64,000 nucleotides of DNA from UBA1858 sp965227695. Its GTDB lineage: Bacteria > Pseudomonadota > Gammaproteobacteria > UBA4575. This document shows positions 8,579 through 17,406 of the stretch, one piece after another (within the stretch, counting starts at the first letter, position 1; every line of letters begins with the position of its first letter). The notes beneath the pieces are model-generated. The model did not search any database, had not been told where the DNA came from, and saw only the letters and a program-made list of their open reading frames with translations. A program made the translations under genes and the position numbers. The stretch spans positions 1,364,001 through 1,428,000 of the forward strand of contig OZ245760.1 in assembly GCA_965227695.1 (NCBI GenBank), written 5' to 3'.

Positions 8579-10153
8579 TTAAAGAGAATTATTATCCAAT
8601 TTCAGCCATTTTATGAGTTCTGTCAGGCTGGGCTGTTCATTGGTGTTGACCCTGATTGTATGACTGTCTTCGTCTGTTGTCAGTGGTTCATGACTGTCTA
8701 ACTGATGATCCAGAATGGTATTATCTGCTTCTGACGCATCGTCACCTTGTTGTATACGTTTATCAAGACGCTGTCTTTGAAGCGTGATATCTGACTCGCA
8801 ATGACAGATAATAATCGCGATATTATTCTCGCGTGCATATGAAAAAAATAACTCGCGCTGCGATTTTTTGAGAAAAGCAGCATCGACAAATACAGAATAC
8901 CCGGCATTAATGATAGTGCCTGATAGCTTGAGCAGGTGGTTATAAGTTTTCTGGCTGATCTGGTGGTTATAGATGCCGCTGTTTATAGTATTTTTTTCAT
9001 ATTGTTGTTTTGTTTTGGCAGTAATGCGTTTTCTTTCAACGTCTGAGCGAATGCGGATAATATCAGTAAGCTCCAGTAATTGTTGAGATAAAAATGTTTT
9101 TCCGGAGCCCGATAATCCATGCGCAATAATTATCTTTGGCTGTTGTCTGTGTGTAAATGACAGGGCGAGAAGCAGGTAGTTTTTGAGTTCTTTGCCAAGC
9201 GTCTCTTCTTCTTTTGGTGTTTGCATTAGACGTAATGCGGCAACCTTGGCCCGCACCATTGCACGATAAACCAGGTAGTATCTTAGGACAGACAAGCCGG
9301 TATAATCACCCGTTGTAGAAAAATAATTATCACGAAGAATGCGTGATAGATCGACACGATTATGATCTTCAAGATCCATAAGTAAAAATGCAACGTCATT
9401 GACGACATCTATCCAGCTTAAGTTCTTGTTAAACTCAATGCCGTCAAACGGTGTCACTTTATTCTCATGGAGAACGATGTTGCGCAAGTGTAGATCACCA
9501 TGACATTCGCGTATAAAGCCATCAATTTTTCGCTTTTCAAAGGTCGCTGAAAGTATATCGTATTGGCTTTCAGTCCAGTCACGCAATTGAATTAGTACAT
9601 CATTTAATTCGTACCTTGATAACCGCTTTGCGTCTATGCGTGAAAGCTGTTCAAAATTCTCCCGGGTGGGTTGTTGTATGGCATGCGGGGAACCATAGGA
9701 CTGGTGCTGATCAGCCACTGCAATCGTAGCATGAAAATCAGCGATGATACGGGCTGCCTGTTCAATATGAAGCTTCGTTAATTTGCCTTTTGATAGTAAC
9801 TTGTCAAATTCATTGTCAGGATCGAATTGATGCATTTTTACAGCATACTCAATGATTTCTCCAGGGCCATCTATTTTGATGTGATTATCATTTTTGCAGA
9901 TCGGAACAACACCGACATATAAGTCTGGAGCAAATCGCGAATTTAAACGCACTTCTTCATCGCAGTAGGTTTTTCTTTTTGCGAGACTGGAAAAGTCCAG
10001 GAATCCAAAATTAACCGGTTTTTTTATTTTATATACAAAACGCCCCGTCAGAAAAAGCAGAGAGATATGGGTTTCTACAAAATGAACATGCGCTACAGGG
10101 TGGTCATATACTTGTGGCTTTTGCAGTATTGAGGTGAGCAGAGAGATATCCAT
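8579..10153 (-). CDS. Fusion of aminoglycoside-phosphotransferase-like and P-loop kinase domains
   Basis: 524 residues in two parts. Residues 1 to about 320 resemble the APH/choline-kinase fold: RFVYKIKKPVNFGFLDFS (ATP-site Lys), the catalytic loop CHGDLHLRNIV around 217-227, then FDGIEFN. From about 340 a second domain has a Walker A (GLSGSGKTFLS) and reads on as an AAA_33/zeta-toxin-like kinase (IRSDVERKR, VFVDAAFLKKSQR). This two-domain architecture is widespread in sulfur-oxidising and other Proteobacteria and is often named a bifunctional aminoglycoside phosphotransferase/ATP-binding protein. Its real substrate is not known, and antibiotic resistance should not be assumed. ATG start at 10153. 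Confidence 0.88.
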   Translation of the reverse strand: MDISLLTSILQKPQVYDHPVAHVHFVETHISLLFLTGRFVYKIKKPVNFGFLDFSSLAKRKTYCDEEVRLNSRFAPDLYVGVVPICKNDNHIKIDGPGEIIEYAVKMHQFDPDNEFDKLLSKGKLTKLHIEQAARIIADFHATIAVADQHQSYGSPHAIQQPTRENFEQLSRIDAKRLSRYELNDVLIQLRDWTESQYDILSATFEKRKIDGFIRECHGDLHLRNIVLHENKVTPFDGIEFNKNLSWIDVVNDVAFLLMDLEDHNRVDLSRILRDNYFSTTGDYTGLSVLRYYLVYRAMVRAKVAALRLMQTPKEEETLGKELKNYLLLALSFTHRQQPKIIIAHGLSGSGKTFLSQQLLELTDIIRIRSDVERKRITAKTKQQYEKNTINSGIYNHQISQKTYNHLLKLSGTIINAGYSVFVDAAFLKKSQRELFFSYARENNIAIIICHCESDITLQRQRLDKRIQQGDDASEADNTILDHQLDSHEPLTTDEDSHTIRVNTNEQPSLTELIKWLKLDNNSL

Positions 10154-10597
10154 TATCAGATCAGAGGTGAAACTTATCCTGGTAGGTTGATTTTATTTAA
10201 ATCATCTATTGATATGTTTCATTTAAACTCAGGCGTAAAATAAGTTGAGTTAAAAGTATAATAACATTGATAGTGTTTGGCCTAAATAGATATAAACAGA
10301 GCAGGCGCTTATGATACATAGACAGACTTTCTATGACCGGTCAATTAGTTCGATTTATTCAATTAATAAAATATATTTCAGTCGTAAACCAAGTAATGTA
10401 TATTCAGCGACCAAAGGAAAATATTATAATTCAACTTAGAATGTCATGAATACAGTCTAATTTATTAGTGCTTGGGTTGTTAGCATCTAGTGTATGTATA
10501 TTAAAAATGCTTAATAAATAATAAATAAATTGATGTAATATAATACCAACTGAAATAATTAGCTGTGACATTCAGGCGACTGACCAGAGACGATTAT
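10154..10597. other. Intergenic region without recognised gene
   Basis: 444 strongly AT-rich bases between two minus-strand genes. All frames are short and broken by stops. I see no strong hairpin, direct repeat or RNA-like structure. It must include the promoter of the APH/kinase fusion and the 3' end of the DUF302 gene. Confidence 0.45.
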
Positions 10598-11053
10598 TTA
10601 ATTTGACGCAGCTTTTGATGTGATCGCTTTCAGCGCATTTTCAATCTTGTTAACAACTTCATCGCAACCGTCGATATTATGCCTTTTTTTGAGATACCTG
10701 GGATCATTATAGGATATCCATATATTATCTTTATCATCCTCCCAGATTAGAGCTTTTTGTGGCAGGTCAATTGCAGTTTTTTGTGAACATGCCATGAGCG
10801 GACTACCGACTTTCGGATTACCAAAAATCAGCAATTCTGTATGACGTAGTGACACATTATTCTTTCTTGCAGCTTCAGAGTGTTTTATTGTGGTGAATAT
10901 CGTCATACCTTTTGATTCAAGAATGTCTTTTAAGCGAGACATTGTTATTTCGGCGCTATGCTTACTCTGTATGTTTATTATGCCATCAGATGCAAATACT
11001 TGACTAAATATTGCTTCAGTAATGATTAGAACTAGTATTGCGGACTTTTTCAT
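10598..11053 (-). CDS. Secreted DUF302 domain protein
   Basis: 151 residues from the ATG at 11053. A signal peptide (MKKSAILVLIITEAIFSQVFA) is followed by a DUF302 domain: MSRLKDILESKGMTIFTTIKHSEAA, LLIFGNPKVGSPLMAC, LPQKALIWED. An upstream in-frame ATG at 11134 would add 27 residues, but the ATG at 11053 has an AGGAG SD about seven bases before it and puts the signal peptide at the N-terminus, so it is preferred. DUF302 proteins are small periplasmic or cytoplasmic proteins of unknown biochemical role, often near stress or sulfur genes. Confidence 0.85.
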   Translation of the reverse strand: MKKSAILVLIITEAIFSQVFASDGIINIQSKHSAEITMSRLKDILESKGMTIFTTIKHSEAARKNNVSLRHTELLIFGNPKVGSPLMACSQKTAIDLPQKALIWEDDKDNIWISYNDPRYLKKRHNIDGCDEVVNKIENALKAITSKAASN

Positions 11054-11384
11054 TAGTGTCTCCTGTTGAAAACATCGCACGATGACACCATACATCACGT
11101 CACCATAAAAAACCATCAAAGCACAAATATTCACTAATTAAAATATTATTGTATATCTTGAAACTTAGGTTTAAATTTCAGGCGATGAGTCGGGATAAAA
11201 TATTAGTTGCCTGGCATAAAAGTCTCCATGAATAAGTGTTTACATTGACTTTCAAATAAATTTACATTGCATCCCGTGTAGAAAAATACATTAAAATATA
11301 AAAGCTGTGCTTTTGGACTAACAAGTGATCGCTGACTTTATGCTTTATTAAAATCTGAATCCTGGCGATACATGAGGTGCAAAA
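11054..11384. other. Divergent intergenic region
   Basis: 331 bases between the leftward DUF302 gene and the rightward sensor operon. AT-rich, no ORF of note. A GAGG seven bases before the ATG at 11385 is the SD of the next gene. I checked for a GG-N10-GC sigma-54 element here and did not find one, so the sensor genes are probably read from a vegetative promoter. Confidence 0.45.
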
Positions 11385-12182
11385 ATGATACGAGTAAGAA
11401 TGTGCAAATATAATTATATATTAAAATACTTAATAAATGCACATCAGTTCAGGTTGGGTTGTTGCTGCATATTGCTAATATTTTTTTCTACTTTGACTGC
11501 AGCAAATGAAGATAAAATAATTATCAATACTGCATTTTGGGAGCCAGTTTCCACAGAGAACAACGACGGCTATTTTGATCAGATTATGTATGAAGCATTC
11601 CATAGACTAGGGATGGTGGTTGAGATACGCAGGCCTCCAGCTGAACGCGGCCTAATTAATGCTAATGATGGGACAGATGATGGTGATGGTCCTAGAATCG
11701 CAAATATAAGAAATATGGACTTGTATAGTAACCTTGTGATAGTCCCAGAGAAAGTCATGGATGTGCAATTTGTTGCATTTAGTTTGACTAATTCAATTTC
11801 TATTAACAATTGGAATGATCTTGAGAATTATAATATCGGGATTGTCACAGGATGGAAAATATTGGAGTTAAGTATTGATAAATATAAAAGTCTCATTAAG
11901 GTGAAAAATCCATATTTACTGTTTAACCTGCTCAAAAGCAGACGTGTCGATGTTGTGATAATAGACAAATGGACTGGAAAGAAAATGATGGATAAATTCC
12001 AGTTAACGGGCGTGACCATACACGACAGCCCGCCATTGGCAGAGCGTGAAATGTTTCTATTTTTGAATAAAAATCATCAGCAATTGGTTGACCGGTTGAC
12101 TAAGGTGCTAAATCAGATGAAACTTGATGGAAGTTTCAGCAGGATCGAATACTCAACACTAAATACTATTAAACAGCATTGA
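11385..12182 (+). CDS. Periplasmic substrate-binding (family 3-like) sensor protein
   Basis: 265 residues. The N-terminal hydrophobic stretch (CCCILLIFFSTLTAANED) is a signal peptide. The mature protein resembles extracellular solute-binding domains: INTAFWEPVSTENNDGYFDQIMYEAFHRLG, later WNDLENYNIGIVTGWKILE and REMFLFLNKNHQQLVDRL. It has no transport partners and lies immediately before a histidine kinase, overlapping it by four bases (TTGA). The likely role is ligand capture for the kinase rather than transport. The ligand is unknown but should be the compound handled by the downstream ABC/lipoyl cluster. Confidence 0.75.
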   Translation: MIRVRMCKYNYILKYLINAHQFRLGCCCILLIFFSTLTAANEDKIIINTAFWEPVSTENNDGYFDQIMYEAFHRLGMVVEIRRPPAERGLINANDGTDDGDGPRIANIRNMDLYSNLVIVPEKVMDVQFVAFSLTNSISINNWNDLENYNIGIVTGWKILELSIDKYKSLIKVKNPYLLFNLLKSRRVDVVIIDKWTGKKMMDKFQLTGVTIHDSPPLAEREMFLFLNKNHQQLVDRLTKVLNQMKLDGSFSRIEYSTLNTIKQH

Positions 12183-13975
12183 ATGGATTAATTACAAATT
12201 TATTGCCTAAGCAAAGTCTAGGGGTCAAAGTCATTGTCTCTATTATTATTGTTAGTTCATTCGTTACGTTAATTGCTACTGGTATCCAGTTATATATTGA
12301 ATATAAGAGGGATATAAATCTCTTGCATGACAGAGTTGCTCAAATTGAGAGTGGCTATCTAAGAAGTATTACTAATAGTTTATGGGCAGTAGATAAAGAG
12401 CAGCTCAATTTATTGCTTGAAGGTATCTATCACCTTCCGGATATTCAAAGAGCTGAAATTCTCGTTGATGAATATCCGTATATTGGCGTTGGTGAAATTC
12501 CGCTCAAGCATATGAAGCAATATAGTTTTTCATTAACATATGAGTACGATAAAAAACTCACAAATCTCGGTAGTCTTAATGTTTATATTAGCTTACAAGG
12601 TATATATCAAAGGTTGATAGATAGAATAGCAGTGATATTGGGTTCTCAGGCTGTAAAAACATTTATTGTCTCAATTTTTGCACTGCTGATATTTCATTAT
12701 TTCGTTACCAGACACTTAAATACAATATTCAAAGCCGTAAGTGATATGCGGAATAAATCAGAATATGGGGGAATAAGTCTTCAGCGAAAACAACTGAAAG
12801 GAGCAACAGACGAGTTCGATAACATCACTATTGCATTTAATCAGCTTATCAGTAATCTTAAAGAATCATATAATGCCTTGCAAAAAAGTGAGGAGAGATT
12901 TGATCTTGCCATGCAGGGCTCGAATGACGCTTTATGGGACTGGAGTGTCGACAATAAAGAAATCTACTTTTCTGATCGTTATAAAGAAATACTGGGCATA
13001 CATAATAATCAATTTGCTGGTAATTTTGCAGAATGGAGTAATCGAATACACCCGGATGATCGACGTGAGACATTAGCAAACCTGGGGAGAGCTTTGCGTG
13101 GCGAAATTGAACAGTTTAATCATCGTTACCGGCTTAGACATCAAAATAACAGTTATCGTTGGGTTTTAGGGCGAGGTATTGTTGTCAAGTCTTCAGATAA
13201 AAAACCTGTCCGTATGGTTGGAACTATAATGGATATCACCAAACATAAACAGGCCGAAGAACAACTTGCTACCACTTTGAGAAAATTGGAAGCAGAGCAT
13301 AGCAAGCGCATAATTGCAGAGCGACTGGCATGTGTTGGAGAACTTTCTGCAAGTATAGCTCATGAAATTCGCAATCCTCTATGCAGTATTATTGGTGCAG
13401 TTGAACATATGAATGATGATACGCTAAGTAAAGATGATCATAACGAAATGTGTAATATATTACACCGGGAAACAAAGCGTCTCGATCGTGTGTTAACAGA
13501 TTTTCTACAATTTTCCAGACAGCGCGAACCTGAACTTACGGCTGTTAATATTAATAAACTGCTTCATGATGTTGTACAGGCGATCCAGCTGGACTATTCT
13601 GTTGGGCATATCGTAATCAACGAGATTTATGACCATTCGATTCATGAAGTCTTATGTGACTCTGACCTAATACGCCAAGTGCTTTGGAATTTACTCAAAA
13701 ACTCAGTCCAATCAATAACGGATAACGGTGTTATTACAGCTACAACAACCTATGTTGATGAAAAATGCCTGGTTAGCATCAAGGATAATGGAATGGGTAT
13801 TGATTCTGAATATAAGGAAAATATTATAGAGCCTTTTGTGACACACCGCAGAAAAGGCACGGGCTTGGGACTTGCTATAAGTAATAAAATCTTAGCTAGT
13901 CATCAAAGCGAATTGATTATAGACAGTGTCCACAATGAAGGCACTGATGCAAAATTCATGTTGAAAATCGCATAA
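12179..13975 (+). CDS. PAS-containing membrane sensor histidine kinase
   Basis: 598 residues. TM1 is near 17-37 and a periplasmic sensor region spans roughly 40-150. TM2 near 160-180 is followed by a HAMP-like linker (HLNTIFKAVSDMRNKSEY) and a PAS/PAC domain about 240-365 (FDLAMQGSNDALWDWSVD ... RMVGTIMDITKHKQAEE). The HisKA H-box ELSASIAHEIRNPL has His395, and the HATPase has N (LLKNSVQSI), G1 (DNGMGI) and G2 (GTGLGLAISNKI) boxes. The start appears to be TTG overlapping the stop of the sensor protein; no in-frame ATG lies near. The cognate regulator follows after seven bases. With the binding protein it forms a three-gene signalling unit. Confidence 0.92.
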   Translation: MNGLITNLLPKQSLGVKVIVSIIIVSSFVTLIATGIQLYIEYKRDINLLHDRVAQIESGYLRSITNSLWAVDKEQLNLLLEGIYHLPDIQRAEILVDEYPYIGVGEIPLKHMKQYSFSLTYEYDKKLTNLGSLNVYISLQGIYQRLIDRIAVILGSQAVKTFIVSIFALLIFHYFVTRHLNTIFKAVSDMRNKSEYGGISLQRKQLKGATDEFDNITIAFNQLISNLKESYNALQKSEERFDLAMQGSNDALWDWSVDNKEIYFSDRYKEILGIHNNQFAGNFAEWSNRIHPDDRRETLANLGRALRGEIEQFNHRYRLRHQNNSYRWVLGRGIVVKSSDKKPVRMVGTIMDITKHKQAEEQLATTLRKLEAEHSKRIIAERLACVGELSASIAHEIRNPLCSIIGAVEHMNDDTLSKDDHNEMCNILHRETKRLDRVLTDFLQFSRQREPELTAVNINKLLHDVVQAIQLDYSVGHIVINEIYDHSIHEVLCDSDLIRQVLWNLLKNSVQSITDNGVITATTTYVDEKCLVSIKDNGMGIDSEYKENIIEPFVTHRRKGTGLGLAISNKILASHQSELIIDSVHNEGTDAKFMLKIA

Positions 13976-13982
13976 ATACTTG

Positions 13983-15320
13983 ATGAAAAAAATATTAATA
14001 CTAGATGACGAAAGTTCAATTGTTAAGACTCTGAGCATTCATATGGAGAAGGAAGGCTATCATGTTTGCAGTGCAACTGATATGCAAAGTGCTATTCGAA
14101 TACTAAATGATGATATGCCTAATATTGTGATTACTGACTTGCGCGTTGGTGAAGACTCCGGTGTAGATCTGCTTAAATATATCAAGTCAAATTCTATAGC
14201 AGCTGAATGTATTATAATTACCGCATACGGCACAATAGAGAATGCCGTGGAATCGATGCGTTTGGGGGCGTTTGATTACTTGACTAAACCTGTAAATTCC
14301 AGTGAATTAAAAATACGTGTAAAAAAAGCACTTGAAAAACAGGAAATGGAATCAGAGCTTACCAGCCTAAGAAAAAAACTATCAAACCGTAATAAGGTGC
14401 AAGGAATCGTCGCTGCAAGCGATGAAATGAAACAAATTATCAGTCTGATTGAACAGATTCAGGATAAACATGTGCCAGTATTGATCACTGGAGAAACAGG
14501 CACGGGAAAAGAAGTAATTGCACAACTTATTCATGAAACAAGTAGTCGTAGCGAGCATAATTTTGTTGCGATAAATTGTGGTGCGTTGCCTGAGGATTTA
14601 TTGGATTCTGAACTATTTGGACACATAAAAGGGGCATTTACAGGTGCTGTTCATGACTCAAAGGGGTTGCTGGCAGAGGCAGATCAAGGAACAATCTTCC
14701 TTGATGAGATAGGTGATATTTCATCACGCCTACAGTTGCGATTGTTAAGATTTTTGCAGGAAGGTGAAGTGCGCCCTGTTGGGGTGACTCAAGCCAGAAA
14801 AGTAGATGTACGTATTGTCGCAGCAACCAATAAAGACTTAAAATCACTCATCGCACAAGATAAATTTAGAGAAGACCTGTATTTTCGTCTTAGTGTTTTA
14901 CCAATACATATTCCTCCTCTGCGAGATAGGCCGCAGGATATTCCTGTATTGACTCAATATTTTATTGAGAAACTGAGCTTGAAGTATAAAATAAATAACC
15001 TTCAAATACGTCAGTCGGCTCTTGAGAAATTATTGTTCTATGACTGGCCAGGCAATGTCAGACAGTTGGAAAACACCCTTGCCCGTGCAATTGTGCTCGC
15101 AACTGATGGTGTTATACATGATGACTGCATTGTTCATGATGAAATTAATGATAATCGTACCCCGGTTAAAGGAGTAGAAACTCCTTTAATTTCACTTGAT
15201 GAGCATGTAAAGCGCTACGTGGAGAGAACTATAGAGTTCTGTTCAGGCAACCAGACTGCTGCAGCGCGGATATTGGGTATTAGTCGATCCAGGCTAAGGC
15301 GAAAGCTGCAACTTGACTGA
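13983..15320 (+). CDS. Sigma-54-dependent response regulator (NtrC family)
   Basis: About 445 residues. The receiver domain has a phospho-acceptor Asp in IVITDLR (about residue 52). The AAA+ domain has Walker A GETGTGKE and the sigma-54 contact loop GAFTGA, plus FLDEIGDI (Walker B). The C-terminal Fis-type helix-turn-helix reads NQTAAARILGISRSRLRRKL. The ATG at 13983 is preferred over the TTG one codon earlier. The presence of GAFTGA means it activates a sigma-54 promoter. One with correct GG-N10-GC spacing lies 160 bases downstream, ahead of the porin gene, so the target is very likely the adjacent cluster. Confidence 0.95.
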   Translation: MKKILILDDESSIVKTLSIHMEKEGYHVCSATDMQSAIRILNDDMPNIVITDLRVGEDSGVDLLKYIKSNSIAAECIIITAYGTIENAVESMRLGAFDYLTKPVNSSELKIRVKKALEKQEMESELTSLRKKLSNRNKVQGIVAASDEMKQIISLIEQIQDKHVPVLITGETGTGKEVIAQLIHETSSRSEHNFVAINCGALPEDLLDSELFGHIKGAFTGAVHDSKGLLAEADQGTIFLDEIGDISSRLQLRLLRFLQEGEVRPVGVTQARKVDVRIVAATNKDLKSLIAQDKFREDLYFRLSVLPIHIPPLRDRPQDIPVLTQYFIEKLSLKYKINNLQIRQSALEKLLFYDWPGNVRQLENTLARAIVLATDGVIHDDCIVHDEINDNRTPVKGVETPLISLDEHVKRYVERTIEFCSGNQTAAARILGISRSRLRRKLQLD

Positions 15321-15481
15321 CATTGCATATTATTTATCAGCTTAATACTTTTATCACTCTGTGTATCTGTAACAAAACGGTACGACCAATATCTTATTCT
15401 TGTCTTAAAGTAATACATCTACAAATCTAAAATTATAAACAAAGCCCGCTAAGTTATTCATTAACTTCATATTAGTATGTC

Positions 15482-15498
15482 TTGGCATAATAAATGCT
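15482..15498 (+). promoter_or_regulatory. Sigma-54 (-24/-12) promoter ahead of the porin/ABC/lipoyl cluster
   Basis: The sequence TTGGCAT-AATAA-ATGCT carries GG at 15484-15485 and GC at 15496-15497 with exactly ten bases between, matching the TGGCAC-N5-TTGC consensus at most positions. It lies 62 bases upstream of the porin ATG, just after the gene for a GAFTGA-type activator. This makes a self-consistent regulatory pair. Activator sites would be expected upstream, between 15321 and 15480. Confidence 0.75.
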
Positions 15499-15559
15499 CC
15501 TGAATTTATAAAAATTCATTGTTAGTTTAATGAATGTATAACAAAACAGGAGAGGGTAA

Positions 15560-16756
15560 ATGCCAAGACATCTATACAATCAGTCTATGATGCTGATCAC
15601 GACTATTTCTCTATTTCTAATATTTTCGTCTGCTTTGTCAGCTAATGATTCCAACAACACATTGGAGCGATGGCAGGCAATGAACAATTCAGTCTTGCAG
15701 CCAAATTGGGTCAGATTTTTCACGCATTCCGGCCAGTGGACAGGATCGCCGCATTTGGACGTTATTGGCATCTACCAGCCAACCTATACAGATACTGAAG
15801 ATGATCGTGTGGATACCTTTGGGTTTAGTCGGGCTCGTTTTGGCTTCAGAGGTGCAGTGACAGAAGATATTTCATTCTGGACATTAATTGAAACAGGACG
15901 TAACGGCGTCACGGGCCCCACGGATGGCGGTCTGAGGCTACTTGACGCTCAAATCAACTGGAACATTGGTGATGTAGTGAATTTAAGGATGGGTCAGTTT
16001 ATCCCGGATTTTTCTCAAACGATTGCAGCTGGTGCGTTTGTTGACTGGATTGACTATACAGAAATAGAAAAAACAGTTTGGTTCTTCAATAGACAAGGCG
16101 ATGGACAGACAACTGCGTTACGCGAGCTCGGTGCTTCGCTATGGAATGAATATCACTGGGGAAAAAATGTGTTCAATTATGAAGTGGGCTATTACAACGG
16201 TCGTGGTCTGAACCAGGTGGAAGGAGTGACAACGGCACAAACCGGTGACCCCGATGACGAAAAAGATATTATTGCAGGTATGCGTTATGGATATGGGAAA
16301 ACATGGATCCATGGTGGTTACTGGGTTGGAGAACGCGAATTTAGTGGAGAAAAAGTAGACAAGACGAAATACTCAGCAACCATTGGGTACGGCAATTTTA
16401 TAAAAGACAAGTTCTACTTTATGGCTGAGTATCTAGATACTGATGAAGAACAGCCTATGGGTGCAGCTGATGTGGAGTCTGACGGATTTTGGGCAGCCAT
16501 AGGTTACAGGCCGCATCCAAGATGGAAAATGGTATATCGCTATAGTGAGTGCGATTGCGAAGATAATCTCGGACCACCAGGCCCAAGTGATACTGAGCAA
16601 CATACATTTGCCCTGACACACTATTTAAAAGGTCAGATGAAGATAGTTGCACAATACGACATTAATAATGATGATCACGGTGTCGTTGACTTTAAAGACG
16701 ACAATGCTTTTCGAGTGTATTTCAGTCTGCCGCTCAGTTATAGAATTATAAAGTAA
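15560..16756 (+). CDS. Outer-membrane porin, OprP/OprO-like
   Basis: 398 residues. The N-terminal signal peptide ends near SALSAND. The remainder has the alternating aromatic/polar strands of a 16-stranded beta-barrel: FSRARFGFRGAVTEDISFWTLIE, INWNIGDVVNLRMGQFIPDFS, FNYEVGYYNGRGLNQ, MRYGYGKTWIHGGYWVG, and a C-terminal strand AFRVYFSLPLSYRI. It resembles the phosphate-selective porin O/P group, whose members take up various anions. A strong SD (AGGAGAGGG) precedes the ATG. It is the first gene after the sigma-54 promoter and presumably admits the cluster's substrate through the outer membrane. Confidence 0.85.
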   Translation: MPRHLYNQSMMLITTISLFLIFSSALSANDSNNTLERWQAMNNSVLQPNWVRFFTHSGQWTGSPHLDVIGIYQPTYTDTEDDRVDTFGFSRARFGFRGAVTEDISFWTLIETGRNGVTGPTDGGLRLLDAQINWNIGDVVNLRMGQFIPDFSQTIAAGAFVDWIDYTEIEKTVWFFNRQGDGQTTALRELGASLWNEYHWGKNVFNYEVGYYNGRGLNQVEGVTTAQTGDPDDEKDIIAGMRYGYGKTWIHGGYWVGEREFSGEKVDKTKYSATIGYGNFIKDKFYFMAEYLDTDEEQPMGAADVESDGFWAAIGYRPHPRWKMVYRYSECDCEDNLGPPGPSDTEQHTFALTHYLKGQMKIVAQYDINNDDHGVVDFKDDNAFRVYFSLPLSYRIIK

Positions 16757-16853
16757 ATCATTACAGTTATAATTTATAAAGCTTAATGTTTGCAAAGTAC
16801 TCGAAGTAAATGACTCTTCACCCCCCTAAGGAACTCTGCTTCATATGGCAATT

Positions 16854-16869
16854 TAAGCAAGGATGCTTA
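16854..16869 (+). terminator. Short hairpin followed by T-run between porin and DsrE-like gene
   Basis: TAAGCA-AGGA-TGCTTA is a perfect six-base-pair stem with a tetraloop, followed by CTTTTT. It is weak for an intrinsic terminator (only two G-C pairs) and could allow partial read-through from the abundant porin message into the following genes. Confidence 0.35.
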
Positions 16870-16904
16870 CTTTTTAAATTTAATGCGAGATGAAGGCGGG
16901 CTAG

Positions 16905-17393
16905 TTGAATAAATTAATAATTATTTTTTTGCTTACTATAATTTTTACATTCTCATCGAATACGAATGCTGGTGTAGTACTAGATGTTGCTTGTTCAAAC
17001 GCGGTAAGTATAAAAGAACTAAGTACACAAGTTGCGAAACTCAGAAAAAATGATATTGGTGAAATTGTTTTAACAATGCGCGGTGATTGCATACATGTAT
17101 TTGACCTCGGTAACAAAAAATTTGCTGAAGAAAGAATAAAGCTAGAGGTTTTATATGAAATGGGCGTGCAATTCTTTGTTGATAGTGAAATGTTAAACTC
17201 ATTGGGTATAAGTAAGAAACAGATTGTCAAGTATGTGATTATAAGTGATGAAATTTTTGTAGATATAGCCACGCTTCAATCTAAACACAAATATTCATAT
17301 ATCTATTATGCAGGTGGATCAAGAAACATTTCTGGAAAAGAGACAGATGAAAAATTAGACGTAAAAAATAAAAATATTAAATTTAATTGGTAA
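16905..17393 (+). CDS. Secreted DsrE-family-like protein
   Basis: 162 residues. The signal peptide is LIIIFLLTIIFTFSSNTNA. The mature part fits the DsrE/DsrF-like fold: a central KLRKNDIGEIVLTMRGDCIHVFDLG, then LEVLYEMGVQFFVDSEMLNSLGI, and VKYVIISDEIFVDIATLQSKHKYSYIYYAGG, the usual end of periplasmic DsrE-like proteins. DsrE-type proteins bind or pass sulfane sulfur in several oxidation pathways. The conserved catalytic Cys of true DsrE is not obvious at its usual place, so activity is uncertain. The start is TTG with a GAAGG/GGCGGG SD region. It sits between porin and ABC genes in the sigma-54-controlled array. Confidence 0.65.
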   Translation: MNKLIIIFLLTIIFTFSSNTNAGVVLDVACSNAVSIKELSTQVAKLRKNDIGEIVLTMRGDCIHVFDLGNKKFAEERIKLEVLYEMGVQFFVDSEMLNSLGISKKQIVKYVIISDEIFVDIATLQSKHKYSYIYYAGGSRNISGKETDEKLDVKNKNIKFNW

Positions 17394-17406
17394 AAAACTA
17401 TATAAA

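Noticed and set aside
8579..10153. Interpretation as an aminoglycoside-resistance gene
   Set aside because: The APH-like fold is shared by many small-molecule kinases, and the P-loop kinase fusion is a widespread non-resistance architecture.
11135..11384. Possible sigma-54 promoter before the sensor operon
   Set aside because: Candidate GG motifs lack GC at the required ten-base distance.
16757..16904. A second sigma-54 promoter before the DsrE-like gene
   Set aside because: The GG in ATATGGCAAT has GC only after eight bases, which is the wrong helical spacing.
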